DNA of 64,000 nucleotides from Pseudomonas mendocina. GTDB lineage: Bacteria; Pseudomonadota; Gammaproteobacteria; Pseudomonadales; Pseudomonadaceae. The first letter of the stretch is position 1, and every line of letters starts with the position of its first letter. Below the pieces are notes generated by a model that was given only the letters and a program-made list of their open reading frames with translations, searched no databases and was not told where the DNA came from. A program made the translations under genes and the position numbers. The stretch spans positions 4,526,001 to 4,590,000 of the forward strand of contig NZ_LR134290.1 in assembly GCF_900636545.1 (NCBI RefSeq), read 5' to 3'. Shown piece by piece: positions 15,836 to 24,846 of the stretch.

Positions 15836-17613
15836 TCGACATAGACCTCGCACTGCCCAACTACAGGGCCTTTGGCTTCCCATGCCATGGGTTGGTCAAG
15901 GGGGCGCTGATGGAGCTGCCGAACGGCTCCACGATTGAAATCAACTCACCGCAGAACGGAGACAACTGGTTGTTGGCCGTACCTGGAGCACCTGGTGCGG
16001 TTCGTACCCCAGACGAGTCTCTGAAAGACGAGGCGAGAGGCTGGAGCTGGCCCGTGGACATTCTCTGCTGGCCAGGTGGTTTCGTGCACGGCGTTGCGTG
16101 GCAGAACGTGTCGAAAACTGCCCAGCAAATAGAAGCGGCGGCTCGTTTTGTTTATGCCGAGGCGCCAGGCCGGTGCTGGTTCGTAGGTATGCGTGGGGTA
16201 TCTGGCGGGCCGGTTGGAAGGCGTCTAGAAGTTTCCATCATTTCGACGCATGCGCCAGGCAACTCTGCGCCGGTCATCATCTACCCAGCTATGCCAGATG
16301 GTGTTACGGGCGAAATGCTGCCCGATCATCTGCAACTGGCGGACGTCTCCCGCCGTGGCGACGCGGCGATATTCCGTGCGAATGGGTACGGACAGCACCT
16401 TTTCGTGTTGCGGTTGACGCGTGCAGATGACACCTGGACGGCCGAACTGGAATACATAGGAGGCCCATCTACTGCAGAGCGTACCGGCTACTCCGCGCAG
16501 TGGAACACGCTCCAGGCAGCTATAGCGCTGGAGGCAGGTAACACCGAGGTGCTAGACGGCGCGTGGTTCTGGACCGGCGACGATGAGCCGGAATATTTCT
16601 CTGAGTATCGAGGCGTGCCTCTCAAGACGCCGCGTGTCACCTACGAGGCCGCCGTTGCTACCCCGCAGAGTCACCCGGATGTGGCCCTGTTTCCTATCAA
16701 CGTCAGCGCCCAGGATGGCGAAGTGCGCTGGGACCTGGGGAACGAGATCGTCACGGCCTGGTTTGACGACGACGGCAACGTCCAGCTGCTGGAGCAGGCG
16801 ATCCGCTACGAACTAACTGCCTCGACTGTGTTCGACGTTTCCGCCTCCGGGGACATTCTCATTTCAAATGGAACCCCCTATTACGCTGACGGCGAGGTTC
16901 GCCCGTTACCCGCGCCAGCCAACCAGGCCTGGGAGGATGCCGAATACCTGGTGGGCCAACTGTCGTTTGGGTACACCCGGACGATCCGCGAGACCGTCAC
17001 GTGCTCCCTCCGGCTCAACGGTGCCGAGGTAGACAGCGCCCAGTTGCGCAGGGTGCTGGAGCTGACTACCACCTCTGAGCCGCTCACGTCCACGAACCCC
17101 GACGAACCGCTAGAGCTACGGGGTGATACGTCGCTGAGTGAGCTGTCGAGCCTCGTCTATCGGGCGCAAATGAACGCTCATCTCTTTATCGACGACGAGC
17201 AAGTGGCATCCGCCTCACTCGATGGCGTCGTTGGCAGCGGCAGCACTGCACCAAATCCTGAGCAGATCGACTCCACACTGCTGAGCGGGTTTGGCTACCC
17301 AGCCACCTTCAGCGGCTCCTTGAACGACATTCAGGTTCCGCCTGTTGGTTATTTGGCATTAGGGGGCAGCGGGGCCTACTTCTATGCCGGTGTTCACCGC
17401 TATTCGAACAAGCTCGCAGCGATCTGGACGGGGGGCGATGGCGTGCCGTTCGTGGCCAATCTGCGCGCCGCCGTCAGCCCCGTGGGGTTCAAGCCCGGCA
17501 CCGAGCAAACCATCAATGATTTCCCAGGTAGCAGCCTGCGCGGCTCCTACAACTCACGCAACGGGGAGGCTGTGACAGCCCCCTCGTCAACCGCGCCCAT
17601 CAATTGGGCATGA
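15832..17613 (+). CDS. Large tail-tip / receptor-binding candidate
   Basis: A 593-residue protein from GTG 15832. It is beta-rich with many Gly/Thr/Ser turns and no obvious enzyme motif. Its position as the last large gene of the late operon, after the hub, suggests a central fibre or receptor-binding protein. Codon use is slightly less GC-biased than in the upstream head genes, as is common for host-range proteins. No tail-fibre collagen-like repeats or chaperone gene follow. Function is inferred from place only. Confidence 0.5.
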   Translation: MIDIDLALPNYRAFGFPCHGLVKGALMELPNGSTIEINSPQNGDNWLLAVPGAPGAVRTPDESLKDEARGWSWPVDILCWPGGFVHGVAWQNVSKTAQQIEAAARFVYAEAPGRCWFVGMRGVSGGPVGRRLEVSIISTHAPGNSAPVIIYPAMPDGVTGEMLPDHLQLADVSRRGDAAIFRANGYGQHLFVLRLTRADDTWTAELEYIGGPSTAERTGYSAQWNTLQAAIALEAGNTEVLDGAWFWTGDDEPEYFSEYRGVPLKTPRVTYEAAVATPQSHPDVALFPINVSAQDGEVRWDLGNEIVTAWFDDDGNVQLLEQAIRYELTASTVFDVSASGDILISNGTPYYADGEVRPLPAPANQAWEDAEYLVGQLSFGYTRTIRETVTCSLRLNGAEVDSAQLRRVLELTTTSEPLTSTNPDEPLELRGDTSLSELSSLVYRAQMNAHLFIDDEQVASASLDGVVGSGSTAPNPEQIDSTLLSGFGYPATFSGSLNDIQVPPVGYLALGGSGAYFYAGVHRYSNKLAAIWTGGDGVPFVANLRAAVSPVGFKPGTEQTINDFPGSSLRGSYNSRNGEAVTAPSSTAPINWA

Positions 17614-17628
17614 ACCAGGAGGTACACA

Positions 17629-17928
17629 ATGGCAACAGTCCAACACGTTGTAACCGGCGAAGGCGATCCGACAATGACGCCCCCATCGATAGGGGCACAT
17701 TACATAGATGAGCTGACAGGCCGAAGCTGGATTTCATACAGATGGGATGGCGAACTCTTCTGGATCGAGCAGCTTACCGCGGTGGTTGAAACGTCGCCTC
17801 CCGACCATTTGTACACATACCCAACCCCTGGAATCTGGCTTGACCGCCAAGCCCAAGGCGTCTGGCTAAGCGTGCCGTTTGAGGACGGCTACAGGTATCG
17901 GAAGGTGGTATTCGAAGAGACGATCTGA
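17629..17928 (+). CDS. Small last late gene of the prophage, unknown function
   Basis: A 99-residue protein with an AGGAGG-type ribosome site 6-7 bases before its ATG. It is Trp- and Tyr-rich ('RSWISYRWDGELFWIEQL', 'GIWLDRQAQGVWLSVPF'), a composition typical of small carbohydrate- or surface-contact modules at phage tail tips. It is the last recognisable prophage gene before the right terminal repeats. No family is recognised. Confidence 0.5.
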   Translation: MATVQHVVTGEGDPTMTPPSIGAHYIDELTGRSWISYRWDGELFWIEQLTAVVETSPPDHLYTYPTPGIWLDRQAQGVWLSVPFEDGYRYRKVVFEETI

Positions 17929-18040
17929 AGGGTGAGGAGGCTATGCCAAATAGCCCGCAAATGCCCCGGCGGCCTGCAAAGGTTGGTTATGCCAAAGCGG
18001 CTGCAACGCTATGCCAAATCCGGCGCGCGCTTACATTTAA
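17929..18040 (+). mobile_element. Prophage right end with three transposase-site-like repeats
   Basis: TATGCCAAA occurs at 17942-17950, 17988-17996 and 18010-18018. The two outer copies are 22 bases apart and share a preceding GCGGC(C)TGCAA. Mu ends carry transposase sites of about 22 bases arranged in the same way (two adjacent plus one further in). Transposons of this family end in CA; a candidate terminal CA is at 18034-18035. The left end and target duplication are outside the window, so the boundary cannot be proven. Confidence 0.55.
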
Positions 18041-18080
18041 GTACCGTCGCGCTCCGCGGCGCCAGCAAAGGATGCGTGTT

Positions 18081-19361
18081 ATGCGAGACCGCACCAGCAG
18101 GATCGCCGTTTCACCGCCGCACCTCGAACAGCTATGGCAGCGTTATCAGCGGGTGCGCGCTGCCAGTGAGCGGCTCTGTGAGCCGCTGGAGGCCGAGGAC
18201 TATGTGATCCAGAGCATGGCGGACGTCAGCCCGCCGAAGTGGCATCTGGCGCATGTCACCTGGTTCTTCGAGGCCTTCGTGCTGCAGCCCTTTCTGTCGG
18301 GTTATCGCCCGCTGGATAAGCGCTACGACCATCTATTCAATTCCTACTACAAGACCCACGGCACGCCCTTCGAGCGCGCGCGGCGCGGGTTGTTGTCGCG
18401 GCCGACGGTAAGCGAGGTGTACGCCTATCGCAGCCATGTCGATCTGGCCATGGCGCAGTTGCTCCAGTCAGGCAGTGAACTTGCCGACGAGGTGCTGCAG
18501 CGGGTCGAGCTGGGGCTGGAGCACGAGCAGCAGCATCAGGAGCTGCTGTTGATGGATATCAAGCACATCCTGGCGCAGAACCCGTTGCGGCCGGTTTACC
18601 GGCATGACCTCAAGCCAGGCGGAGCTAGCGCAAGCGAACTGCGCTGGATTCAGTTCCCCGCCGGGCTGCGCCATGTCGGCCATACCGGCGATGGATTTGC
18701 CTTCGACTGCGAGCAGCCGCGCCATCGGGTGTTCGTCGAGGCCTTTCAGTTGGCCAGCCGACCGGTGAGCAATGGCGAGTATCTTGAGTTCATTCGCGAT
18801 GGTGGTTACCGCAGCACGGCGCTGTGGCTGGCGGACGGTTGGGACCATATCCAGCGCGCTGGCTGGCAGGCGCCGCTGTACTGGCAACGCGAGGGGGACG
18901 ACTGGCTGGAGCTGACCCTGGGCGGCCCGTGCGAGCTGGATCTGGATGCGCCGGTCTGCCACCTGAGCTACTTCGAGGCCGAGGCCTTTGCCACCTGGGC
19001 GCAGGCGCGCCTGCCGCGTGAAGAAGAGTGGGAAGTTGCCGCACAGGACGAACCGCTGTGGGGCAACTTCGTCGAGAACGATCATCTGCAGCCGGTGGCC
19101 GCAGGGGCCGGCGATGGCCTGCAGCAGCTATATGGCGATGTCTGGGAATGGACGGCCAGCGCCTACCGGCCCTACCCCGGCTTTCGGCCGCTGGGCGGCA
19201 GCCTGGGTGAGTACAACGGCAAGTTCATGTCCGGGCAGATGGTGTTGCGTGGCGGCAGCTGCGCCACGCCTGAAGACCACGTGCGCCCCACCTATCGCAA
19301 CTTCTTCTACCCCACCATGCGCTGGCAGTTCTCCGGCCTGCGCCTGGCCAAGGAGCTCTGA
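18081..19361 (+). CDS. egtB: Ergothioneine biosynthesis protein EgtB (iron-dependent sulfoxide synthase)
   Basis: EgtB joins trimethyl-histidine to a thiol donor using O2 and non-haem iron, the C-S bond step of ergothioneine synthesis. The 426-residue protein has an N-terminal DinB-like domain with the iron ligands in 'WHLAHVTW' (about residue 55) and 'HEQQHQELLL' (HxxxH), and a C-terminal FGE-sulfatase domain ('GDVWEWTASAY', 'VLRGGSCATP', 'RPTYRNFFYP'). ATG 18081 was chosen because AAAGGA lies 8 bases upstream and homologues begin here; an in-frame ATG at 17943 lies in the prophage end. egtD follows 2 bases later. The prophage lies immediately upstream and probably separates the gene from its original promoter. 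Confidence 0.93.
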   Translation: MRDRTSRIAVSPPHLEQLWQRYQRVRAASERLCEPLEAEDYVIQSMADVSPPKWHLAHVTWFFEAFVLQPFLSGYRPLDKRYDHLFNSYYKTHGTPFERARRGLLSRPTVSEVYAYRSHVDLAMAQLLQSGSELADEVLQRVELGLEHEQQHQELLLMDIKHILAQNPLRPVYRHDLKPGGASASELRWIQFPAGLRHVGHTGDGFAFDCEQPRHRVFVEAFQLASRPVSNGEYLEFIRDGGYRSTALWLADGWDHIQRAGWQAPLYWQREGDDWLELTLGGPCELDLDAPVCHLSYFEAEAFATWAQARLPREEEWEVAAQDEPLWGNFVENDHLQPVAAGAGDGLQQLYGDVWEWTASAYRPYPGFRPLGGSLGEYNGKFMSGQMVLRGGSCATPEDHVRPTYRNFFYPTMRWQFSGLRLAKEL

Positions 19362-19363
19362 GC

Positions 19364-20326
19364 ATGGCATTGGCAATCCGTACCCACGAACAATCCCTGA
19401 GCCCGGAACAGGAAGGCCTGCGCGAAGAAGCGCTGCGCGGCTTCGCGGCCAGCCCGAAGACGATGTCGCCGAAGTTCTTTTACGATCATCGCGGCTCGCA
19501 GCTGTTCGAGCTGATCTGTCAGCAACCGGAGTACTACCCGACGCGCACCGAGGAAACCATCCTGCGCCTGGCGGCCAACGACATCGCCGAACTGGCCGGG
19601 CGCAACGCCAGCCTGGTGGAGCTGGGCAGCGGCGCCAGCCGCAAGATTCGCCTGTTGCTCGAAGCCCTACGCCCGGCGCGCTACCTGGGCATCGATATCT
19701 CCCGCGAGTTTCTGGATATCTGCACCCGCCGTCTGGCCGCCGACTATCGCTGGCTCGATGTGCATGCCCTGTGCGCCGACTTCAGCCAGCCGCTGAAACT
19801 GCCCGCCGAGGCTCTGGGGCAACGGCCGCTGGCGTTCTTCCCTGGCTCCAGCATTGGCAACTTCGATCCGGATGAAGCGCGGGCCTTTTTGCGCAACCTG
19901 CATCGGGCGCTGCCGGCAGGCAGTGGCCTGCTGATCGGGGTGGATCTGGTCAAGGACCGCCAGGTGCTGGAGCGCGCCTACAACGACCAGGCCGGGGTCA
20001 CTGCACTGTTCAACCTCAACCTGCTCGAGCGTATTCGCAACGAGCTGCACAGCGATATCGACCCGCGCCGTTTTCAGCACCGGGCCTTCTACAACGAAGC
20101 CGAGTCTCGCATCGAGATGCATCTGGTCAGCCGGCAGGCGCAGCGGGTGCGCATCGAGGATCGCGTGTTCGACTTCGCCGCTGGCGAAACCCTGCACACG
20201 GAGAACTCCTACAAGTACACGCCAAGCGGCTTTGGTGAGTTGGCAGGCGAATGCGGCTTCGCCTCGGTCGCCATGTGGCGCGACCCGGCGCAGCTGTTCA
20301 GCGTGCATTTTTTGCGGCGGGAGTGA
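19364..20326 (+). CDS. egtD: L-histidine N-alpha-methyltransferase EgtD
   Basis: EgtD trimethylates histidine to hercynine with S-adenosylmethionine, the first step of ergothioneine synthesis. The 320-residue product has the family signatures 'SPKFFYDHRGSQLFE' and 'PEYYPTRTE' near the N-terminus, the SAM-binding 'LVELGSGASRK' (about residue 85), 'GIDISREFL', 'FFPGSSIGNFDPDEA' and 'LLIGVDLVKD', and the C-terminal 'LHTENSYKYTP'. It is translationally coupled to egtB. No egtA, egtC or egtE is nearby; the sulfoxide lyase step must be encoded elsewhere. Confidence 0.95.
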   Translation: MALAIRTHEQSLSPEQEGLREEALRGFAASPKTMSPKFFYDHRGSQLFELICQQPEYYPTRTEETILRLAANDIAELAGRNASLVELGSGASRKIRLLLEALRPARYLGIDISREFLDICTRRLAADYRWLDVHALCADFSQPLKLPAEALGQRPLAFFPGSSIGNFDPDEARAFLRNLHRALPAGSGLLIGVDLVKDRQVLERAYNDQAGVTALFNLNLLERIRNELHSDIDPRRFQHRAFYNEAESRIEMHLVSRQAQRVRIEDRVFDFAAGETLHTENSYKYTPSGFGELAGECGFASVAMWRDPAQLFSVHFLRRE

Positions 20327-20388
20327 GGGGGTTCGGGGCGGCGAAAGAATTGGCAAGATTGTGGTACCACCTTCTCCCTCTCCCCCAA

Positions 20389-20414
20389 CCCCTCTCCCAT
20401 AAATGGGAGAGGGG
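20389..20414 (+). terminator. Hairpin downstream of egtD
   Basis: CCCCTCTCCCAT (20389-20400) pairs with ATGGGAGAGGGG (20403-20414). It lacks a T-run, so it may be an intergenic repeat element that stabilises the 3' end or a weak terminator. Similar CTCTCCC/GGGAGAG repeats occur near 26.66 and 26.76 kb. Confidence 0.45.
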
Positions 20415-20503
20415 AGCCGATCACCAGGCCTTAACGTCCGCAGCATTTCGCATCACGGATGTACTCCTGCGAATCAACTGAAGCAAGTCGTTCGGCTTAG
20501 CCC

Positions 20504-20662
20504 TCAACGCTTGGCGATGATGTACACGGCGTGGACGATGCCGGGGATATAGCCGAGCAGGGTGAGCAGGATGTTCAGCCAGAACGCGCCACCGAAACCC
20601 ACCTGGAGAAAGACGCCCAGCGGCGGCAGCAAGATGGCGACGAGGATGCGGATAAGGTCCAT
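20504..20662 (-). CDS. YqaE/Pmp3-family small membrane protein
   Basis: A 52-residue protein with two transmembrane helices and the Pmp3 signature 'ILLPPLGVFLQVGFGGAFWLN', here split by the Gly pair, followed by 'LLGYIPGIVHAVYII'. Members in yeast and plants affect membrane potential and salt tolerance; bacterial roles are stress-related but poorly defined. ATG 20662 was chosen over longer starts because AAAGGAG lies 6-7 bases upstream and the family is about 52 residues long. Confidence 0.92.
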   Translation of the reverse strand: MDLIRILVAILLPPLGVFLQVGFGGAFWLNILLTLLGYIPGIVHAVYIIAKR

Positions 20663-20820
20663 GCGGTACTCCTTTACGTTCCATAAGGGGTACTGAAACA
20701 GACTCCTGGCAACGCCTTGCAGTTCATTCAGGGTGACGTGGCCAGCGGCAATACTGAGAACCAGCCACTGGCACCGGCAGGGATATGACTTTAGTCTGGC
20801 GCCAAGATGGAAGCGCCCAT

Positions 20821-21456
20821 ATGCCTGAACGATCACAACAAGAACGCATCATAGTGGCCGACGATCATCCGGTTTTCCGCGATGGTCTGTGCCGCATCGC
20901 CCAGCGCGTCTTTCCCCAGGCGTGCATCCTCGAAGCCGGAGATATGGAGGACGTGCTGCGCCTGGCGCAAGCCGGCACGGCGCCGAGCCTGTTCATGCTC
21001 GACCTGCTCTTCCCCGGCCAATCACCGCAAGCCATCAGCGCGCTGCGTCAGGCGTTTGCACGCAGCTCGATCGTGGTCGTGTCGATGGTCGACAACCGCG
21101 AGCTGATCGATGAAGTGATGGCCGCAGGCGCCGACGGCTTCATCGGCAAGGCGACGCCACCCGATGAAATCGCCGCTGCGCTAATGGCCGTGCGCGACGG
21201 TGAGTTCGTGCTGACCCTGGGCCCCGCCGGTGTGCCGGCCTTCGCCGAAAGCCGCCACCTGCTGGAACAACTGACGCCGCGGCAGCAGGAAGTTCTGCGA
21301 CTGGTGGTGCGCGGCCTGTCGAACAAGGAAATTGCCCGCGAGCTGGCGATTTCCCCATTCACCGTGCGCATCCATGTTTCCTCGCTGCTGCGCACGCTGG
21401 ACGTTAGTACCCGCGCCGCAGCTGCCGCCAAGGGTGCCAAGGCCGGGCTGGTGTGA
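20821..21456 (+). CDS. NarL/FixJ-family response regulator
   Basis: A two-component transcription factor of 211 residues. The receiver domain shows the acidic pair in '[14 protein letters not shown]', the phospho-acceptor Asp in '[10 protein letters not shown]' (about residue 60) and Lys in 'GFIGKATPP'. The C-terminal LuxR-type helix-turn-helix is '[22 protein letters not shown]', split after VRG, with '[14 protein letters not shown]'. ATG 20821 has GGAAG 7 bases upstream. It converges with a hybrid sensor kinase whose stop is 3 bases away, making that kinase its likely partner. Confidence 0.9.
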   Translation: MPERSQQERIIVADDHPVFRDGLCRIAQRVFPQACILEAGDMEDVLRLAQAGTAPSLFMLDLLFPGQSPQAISALRQAFARSSIVVVSMVDNRELIDEVMAAGADGFIGKATPPDEIAAALMAVRDGEFVLTLGPAGVPAFAESRHLLEQLTPRQQEVLRLVVRGLSNKEIARELAISPFTVRIHVSSLLRTLDVSTRAAAAAKGAKAGLV

Positions 21457-21459
21457 GCA

Positions 21460-23091
21460 TCACGCAGCCTTGAGCTTGAGTTTCAGCGCCACCAACAGCG
21501 AGCGCAGCTCGGCAGGCTGTACCGGTTTCGACAGGATCGGGATATCGCTGTCGCCCACCTGCTCCTGTACGCGGCGCACGTCGTGGCCGGTCATGATGAT
21601 CGCCGGCACCTTGCGCCCGCTGCTGCGCCGCAGATGGCGGATGCAGTTGGCGCCCGAAGCCTCGGTGCCGAGGTCGAAGTCGGTGACCACCAGATCGAAA
21701 TGCGTCGACGCATCGGGCAGCGTGTCGAAGGTGGCGACCTCGCAGCCCCACTTCTGTAGCAAGGTGGCGGTGGCCAGCAGCACGTTGTGGTCATCCTCGA
21801 TCAGGCACACGCGCAAGCCATCGAGCATGCGCGGCGCCTGAAGGTCACTGCGCCTGGCCGTCGGCATCGCGCTCGGCGCCTCGACCCGCTGCAGGCCGTC
21901 GATCACCGCCCGCGTGCCGCGCGCCTCAACCGAGTGAATGCTGACGCGCATGTCCATCAGCGCGCCCAGGCGCCTGACGATGGCCAGGCCCAGGCCCATT
22001 CCCTCGACGTCGCTGTCTCGCTCCTGACGCACGCGGTAGAACTCTTCGAAGACGCTGTCGAGATGGTCGGCGGCGATGCCACGCCCCTTGTCGTAGACCT
22101 CGATAGTGACGCCTGCGCCGCTGCGCCGACAGGCGATCAGCAGCGGTTTGCCGGGGGCATATTTCAGCGCATTGGAAAGCAGGTTCTGCAGCATGGTGGT
22201 GAGCAGCACCGCGTCGGCCCGCACATGAACCGGCGGGCAACGCAGGCGTACTTCGACCCCGGCCCAGCGCGCGGCCTCGGCATTCTGCTGGATGAGTTGC
22301 TCGAGCAGAGGACGCAACGCCAGCGGCTCCAGTTGCGGCACCACCTTGCCGCTGTCGAGCGAGTACATGTCGAGAATGCTGCGGAACAGGCGCGCGACGC
22401 TGTGCAGGGATTTGTCGATGTTCTCCACCAGGCGCCGCTGCTCGCTGCCCAGGCTGCTGTCGCGCAGGCAGGCGGTGAACAGGCTGATGGAATGAATGGG
22501 CTGGCGCAGGTCATGGCTGGCCTGGGCGAGAAACTGCGACTTGGCGCGGATCGCCGCCTGCTCGGCCTCGGCCGCCTGCCGCGAGCGTTTGAGCAGGGCA
22601 TGCATGTAGGCCGGCGCCATGATGGTGGTGAGCAGCAGCGTGAGGATCAGGTAGGGCTGCGACTGCCAGTAAGGCGACGTGCTGGCGGTCACCGTCAGCG
22701 ACAGCAACGCCATGACCGTGGCCAGCAGCAAATACCCCGAACCGTAGCGCAGGCCGTAGCCGATGGTGACCCAGATCAGGATCGCGTAGACCGGCAGCAT
22801 GGCGGCGCCGCCATTCGCCAGCGCCACGGTGATACCGGTGTAGTCGGTGAGCATGGTGAACAGGCGCCGCCCGCGATAGTGCCCCGGACGACGCAGGATA
22901 TCGGTCCAGATCAGCGTGGCCACGACGCAGAACAGGCCTTTGAGCAGGAAGACCTTCCACACCAGCGCGGGGTCGATCAAGGAAAAATGGTAGAGCGCTG
23001 CGGTGTAGCAGCCGGCGACGGCCACGAAGATCATGCGCACGCCGGCCTGGGCGCGCTCGGTATCGTAGGCGGCGGAAACCTTCCTGGTCAT
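21460..23091 (-). CDS. Hybrid sensor histidine kinase
   Basis: A 543-residue membrane kinase. The N-terminal 190 residues contain about six hydrophobic helices and no periplasmic sensor domain, suggesting sensing within the membrane. A dimerisation domain follows with the phospho-accepting His in 'ASHDLRQPIHSISLF', then an ATPase domain ('NLLSNALKYAP', 'DKGRGIA', 'GMGLGLAIVRRL'), and a C-terminal receiver with 'LIEDDHN', 'VVTDFDLG' and 'ILSKPVQP'. ATG 23091 was chosen for GGGAG 6 bases upstream. The signal is unknown. Tail-to-tail arrangement with the response regulator supports a functional pair. Confidence 0.9.
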   Translation of the reverse strand: MTRKVSAAYDTERAQAGVRMIFVAVAGCYTAALYHFSLIDPALVWKVFLLKGLFCVVATLIWTDILRRPGHYRGRRLFTMLTDYTGITVALANGGAAMLPVYAILIWVTIGYGLRYGSGYLLLATVMALLSLTVTASTSPYWQSQPYLILTLLLTTIMAPAYMHALLKRSRQAAEAEQAAIRAKSQFLAQASHDLRQPIHSISLFTACLRDSSLGSEQRRLVENIDKSLHSVARLFRSILDMYSLDSGKVVPQLEPLALRPLLEQLIQQNAEAARWAGVEVRLRCPPVHVRADAVLLTTMLQNLLSNALKYAPGKPLLIACRRSGAGVTIEVYDKGRGIAADHLDSVFEEFYRVRQERDSDVEGMGLGLAIVRRLGALMDMRVSIHSVEARGTRAVIDGLQRVEAPSAMPTARRSDLQAPRMLDGLRVCLIEDDHNVLLATATLLQKWGCEVATFDTLPDASTHFDLVVTDFDLGTEASGANCIRHLRRSSGRKVPAIIMTGHDVRRVQEQVGDSDIPILSKPVQPAELRSLLVALKLKLKAA

Positions 23092-23283
23092 GACGACTCC
23101 CTGCTGACAGCTCATGTTGCCTGCCAGCACCTTAGGGCCAGGTAACAGTCAGCGCAAGGAACTGATTGGCAGGCGATTCGACATCAGTACACCCGTACTA
23201 TTTCAGGCCAGGCGCCCTCGTTTCTAGAATCCGGGCATCGCCTCGGCACTGGGTCGGGGCCCGGCCACTGAAGGGAATGTCTG

Positions 23284-23658
23284 ATGAACATCAAGGAAAG
23301 AAGCCTGGCAATCGTCCTCAGCACTGTTGCACTGACCTCGCTGAGCGGATGCCTGCCGCAGAACACGCAAACCCAGGGGCTGCAGAATACCCAGCTGGCC
23401 AACGACCCCTGTGCCCCGACTGCGACCAGCAACCTGATCGCCACCGGCCGCAGTTTGCTGGATATGGCCAATACCGTGCTGGAGACCCAGCACAGCCTCA
23501 ACGGCAACTCCGCCACTTATGCACAGCGCATGCAGGTCGCGGAAAACGCGCAGAAGGTCAATCAGGGCCACAACGTACTGAGCAACGTCGAAGCCCTGGC
23601 CGGTGCCGGCCAGCAACCTTGCGTACCCGCCGCAGCGCCGGCCAGCGCATCGCGCTGA
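23284..23658 (+). CDS. Small lipoprotein, unknown function
   Basis: A 124-residue protein with a signal peptide and lipobox 'LSGC' (Cys about residue 23), so it is a predicted lipoprotein. The mature part is Asn/Gln-rich and helical with a Cys at each end ('DPCAPTA', 'QQPCVPAA') that may pair. It converges with the diguanylate cyclase that ends 8 bases downstream. No function can be assigned. Confidence 0.75.
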   Translation: MNIKERSLAIVLSTVALTSLSGCLPQNTQTQGLQNTQLANDPCAPTATSNLIATGRSLLDMANTVLETQHSLNGNSATYAQRMQVAENAQKVNQGHNVLSNVEALAGAGQQPCVPAAAPASASR

Positions 23659-23665
23659 GAACCCC

Positions 23666-24766
23666 TCAGAAGCGTACGTCGAACTTGTCCAGCAGCAGTT
23701 CGGCTGGCAGGTCGGCGCTGACCAGTTGATTGCGCCCACGCTGCTTGCCGCTGTACAGGCGGCGGTCAGCTGTGCGGTACAGCTCGGCGGCGCTACGACC
23801 ATCTCTCGGCCAGGCGGCCAGGCCGAAGGTGGCGGACAATGCGATCTGGGCGCCGTCGTATTCCAGCGGTTGATCGGCGATCTGCTTGCGCAGCTTTTCC
23901 ACCAGCGGGTCAGCGCCAGCACTGTCGGTGTGGCGTAGCAACAGGCCGAACTCCTCCCCGCCCAGACGACCGAGAAAATCGGTCACGCGCAGGCGCTGCT
24001 GCAGGATCTGGCAGATGTGCTGCAGCGCCATGTCGCCGGCCTCGTGCCCCCACTGATCGTTGACCTGCTTGAAGTGATCGACGTCGAGTAGCACTAGCAC
24101 CAGATGCCCACTGCTGCGCTCGGCCTCCTGGATGCTGCGCTGCAATGCATGCTGGAAGCTGCCGCGGCTGGCGACGCCCGTCAGCGAGTCGGTCTGCGCC
24201 AGGCGCTCCAGCTCCTCGTAGGCCTGCATGCGCAAACCGTCGTAGATATGCACGAAGACCAGGATCAATACGCCACACAGGGCAGCGTTGCCGACGTCGA
24301 TCAGGCCATGAGTGTCCAGATTCAGGTGGTTATCGGCGAAGTACAGCAGCAGGCCGGCGAGCATGAACGGCGCAGTGAGCAGGAAGGCGCGGCGCTTGCC
24401 CAGCAGCAGGTAGGCCAGCAGCGGAATCATGTACAGCCAGACGAACGCCGCCGAGGACGCATCCGGCATGACGATGATGTAGAGGATGAAGCAGAAGGTC
24501 GGGATCAGGTACAGGTAGATCCACAGGTACAGGTGGCGGGCACGCTCGATACGCCAGGCACCGAACAGCAGCAGGGCCGTAAATAGCAGTTCAATGATGG
24601 CGAAGGGATAGTTGCCGGCCAGCGCCTGCAGGATGGAAAAGCCGCCCAGGGTCAGGCCGGTGGCGAGCAGGATGGTGCGCATCAGCGTGCGCTTGCCAGA
24701 CTCGCGCAGCCCTTCGCAGTGCCCTGCGCCTACATCCTTGTGATCGTTATAGTTGCCGTCGCCCAT
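23666..24766 (-). CDS. Membrane diguanylate cyclase (GGDEF)
   Basis: Makes cyclic di-GMP from GTP. The protein is about 366 residues. The N-terminal half carries five or six membrane helices; the C-terminal GGDEF domain begins at 'DSLTGVASRGSFQHAL', has the metal-binding 'VLLDVDHFKQVND', and an intact active-site GGEEF in 'GRLGGEEFGLLL'. No RxxD inhibitory site is obvious five residues before it. ATG 24766 is preferred; a GTG at 24781 is an alternative. Input signal unknown. Confidence 0.9.
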   Translation of the reverse strand: MGDGNYNDHKDVGAGHCEGLRESGKRTLMRTILLATGLTLGGFSILQALAGNYPFAIIELLFTALLLFGAWRIERARHLYLWIYLYLIPTFCFILYIIVMPDASSAAFVWLYMIPLLAYLLLGKRRAFLLTAPFMLAGLLLYFADNHLNLDTHGLIDVGNAALCGVLILVFVHIYDGLRMQAYEELERLAQTDSLTGVASRGSFQHALQRSIQEAERSSGHLVLVLLDVDHFKQVNDQWGHEAGDMALQHICQILQQRLRVTDFLGRLGGEEFGLLLRHTDSAGADPLVEKLRKQIADQPLEYDGAQIALSATFGLAAWPRDGRSAAELYRTADRRLYSGKQRGRNQLVSADLPAELLLDKFDVRF

Positions 24767-24846
24767 GTTATTGCCCAGCACCGCCTGCGGCGGTGCGCAG
24801 CCCCCCGCTGCGCACCTTCAGGCAACTATAGACGGCCTTGTCTGTT

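Larger units (their letters stand above)
1..18035 (+). mobile_element. Mu-like prophage, right (late) half
   Basis: All genes from the left edge to about 17.93 kb belong to a transposable Mu-like phage. The order portal, gpF-like, (com-mom cargo), protease/scaffold, major head, gp35/36/G/37, tube, frameshifted chaperone, tape measure and hub module matches Mu-type heads joined to siphovirus tails, as in Pseudomonas phages B3 and D3112 (from memory). The transposase, repressor and left end lie outside the window. The right boundary is inferred from terminal repeats and the start of host gene egtB; the exact base is uncertain within about 18019-18070. Confidence 0.9.

Noticed and set aside
17943..18080. 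N-terminal extension of EgtB from ATG 17943
   Set aside because: The extra 46 residues are basic, low in family similarity, and lie across the prophage end; ATG 18081 has a good ribosome site. Kept as a finding about possible fusion, not as the gene start.
20663..20820. N-terminal extensions of both divergent genes (yqaE-like to 20836 and regulator from 20785)
   Set aside because: Both lack ribosome sites and exceed the family lengths; the chosen ATGs have clear upstream sites.
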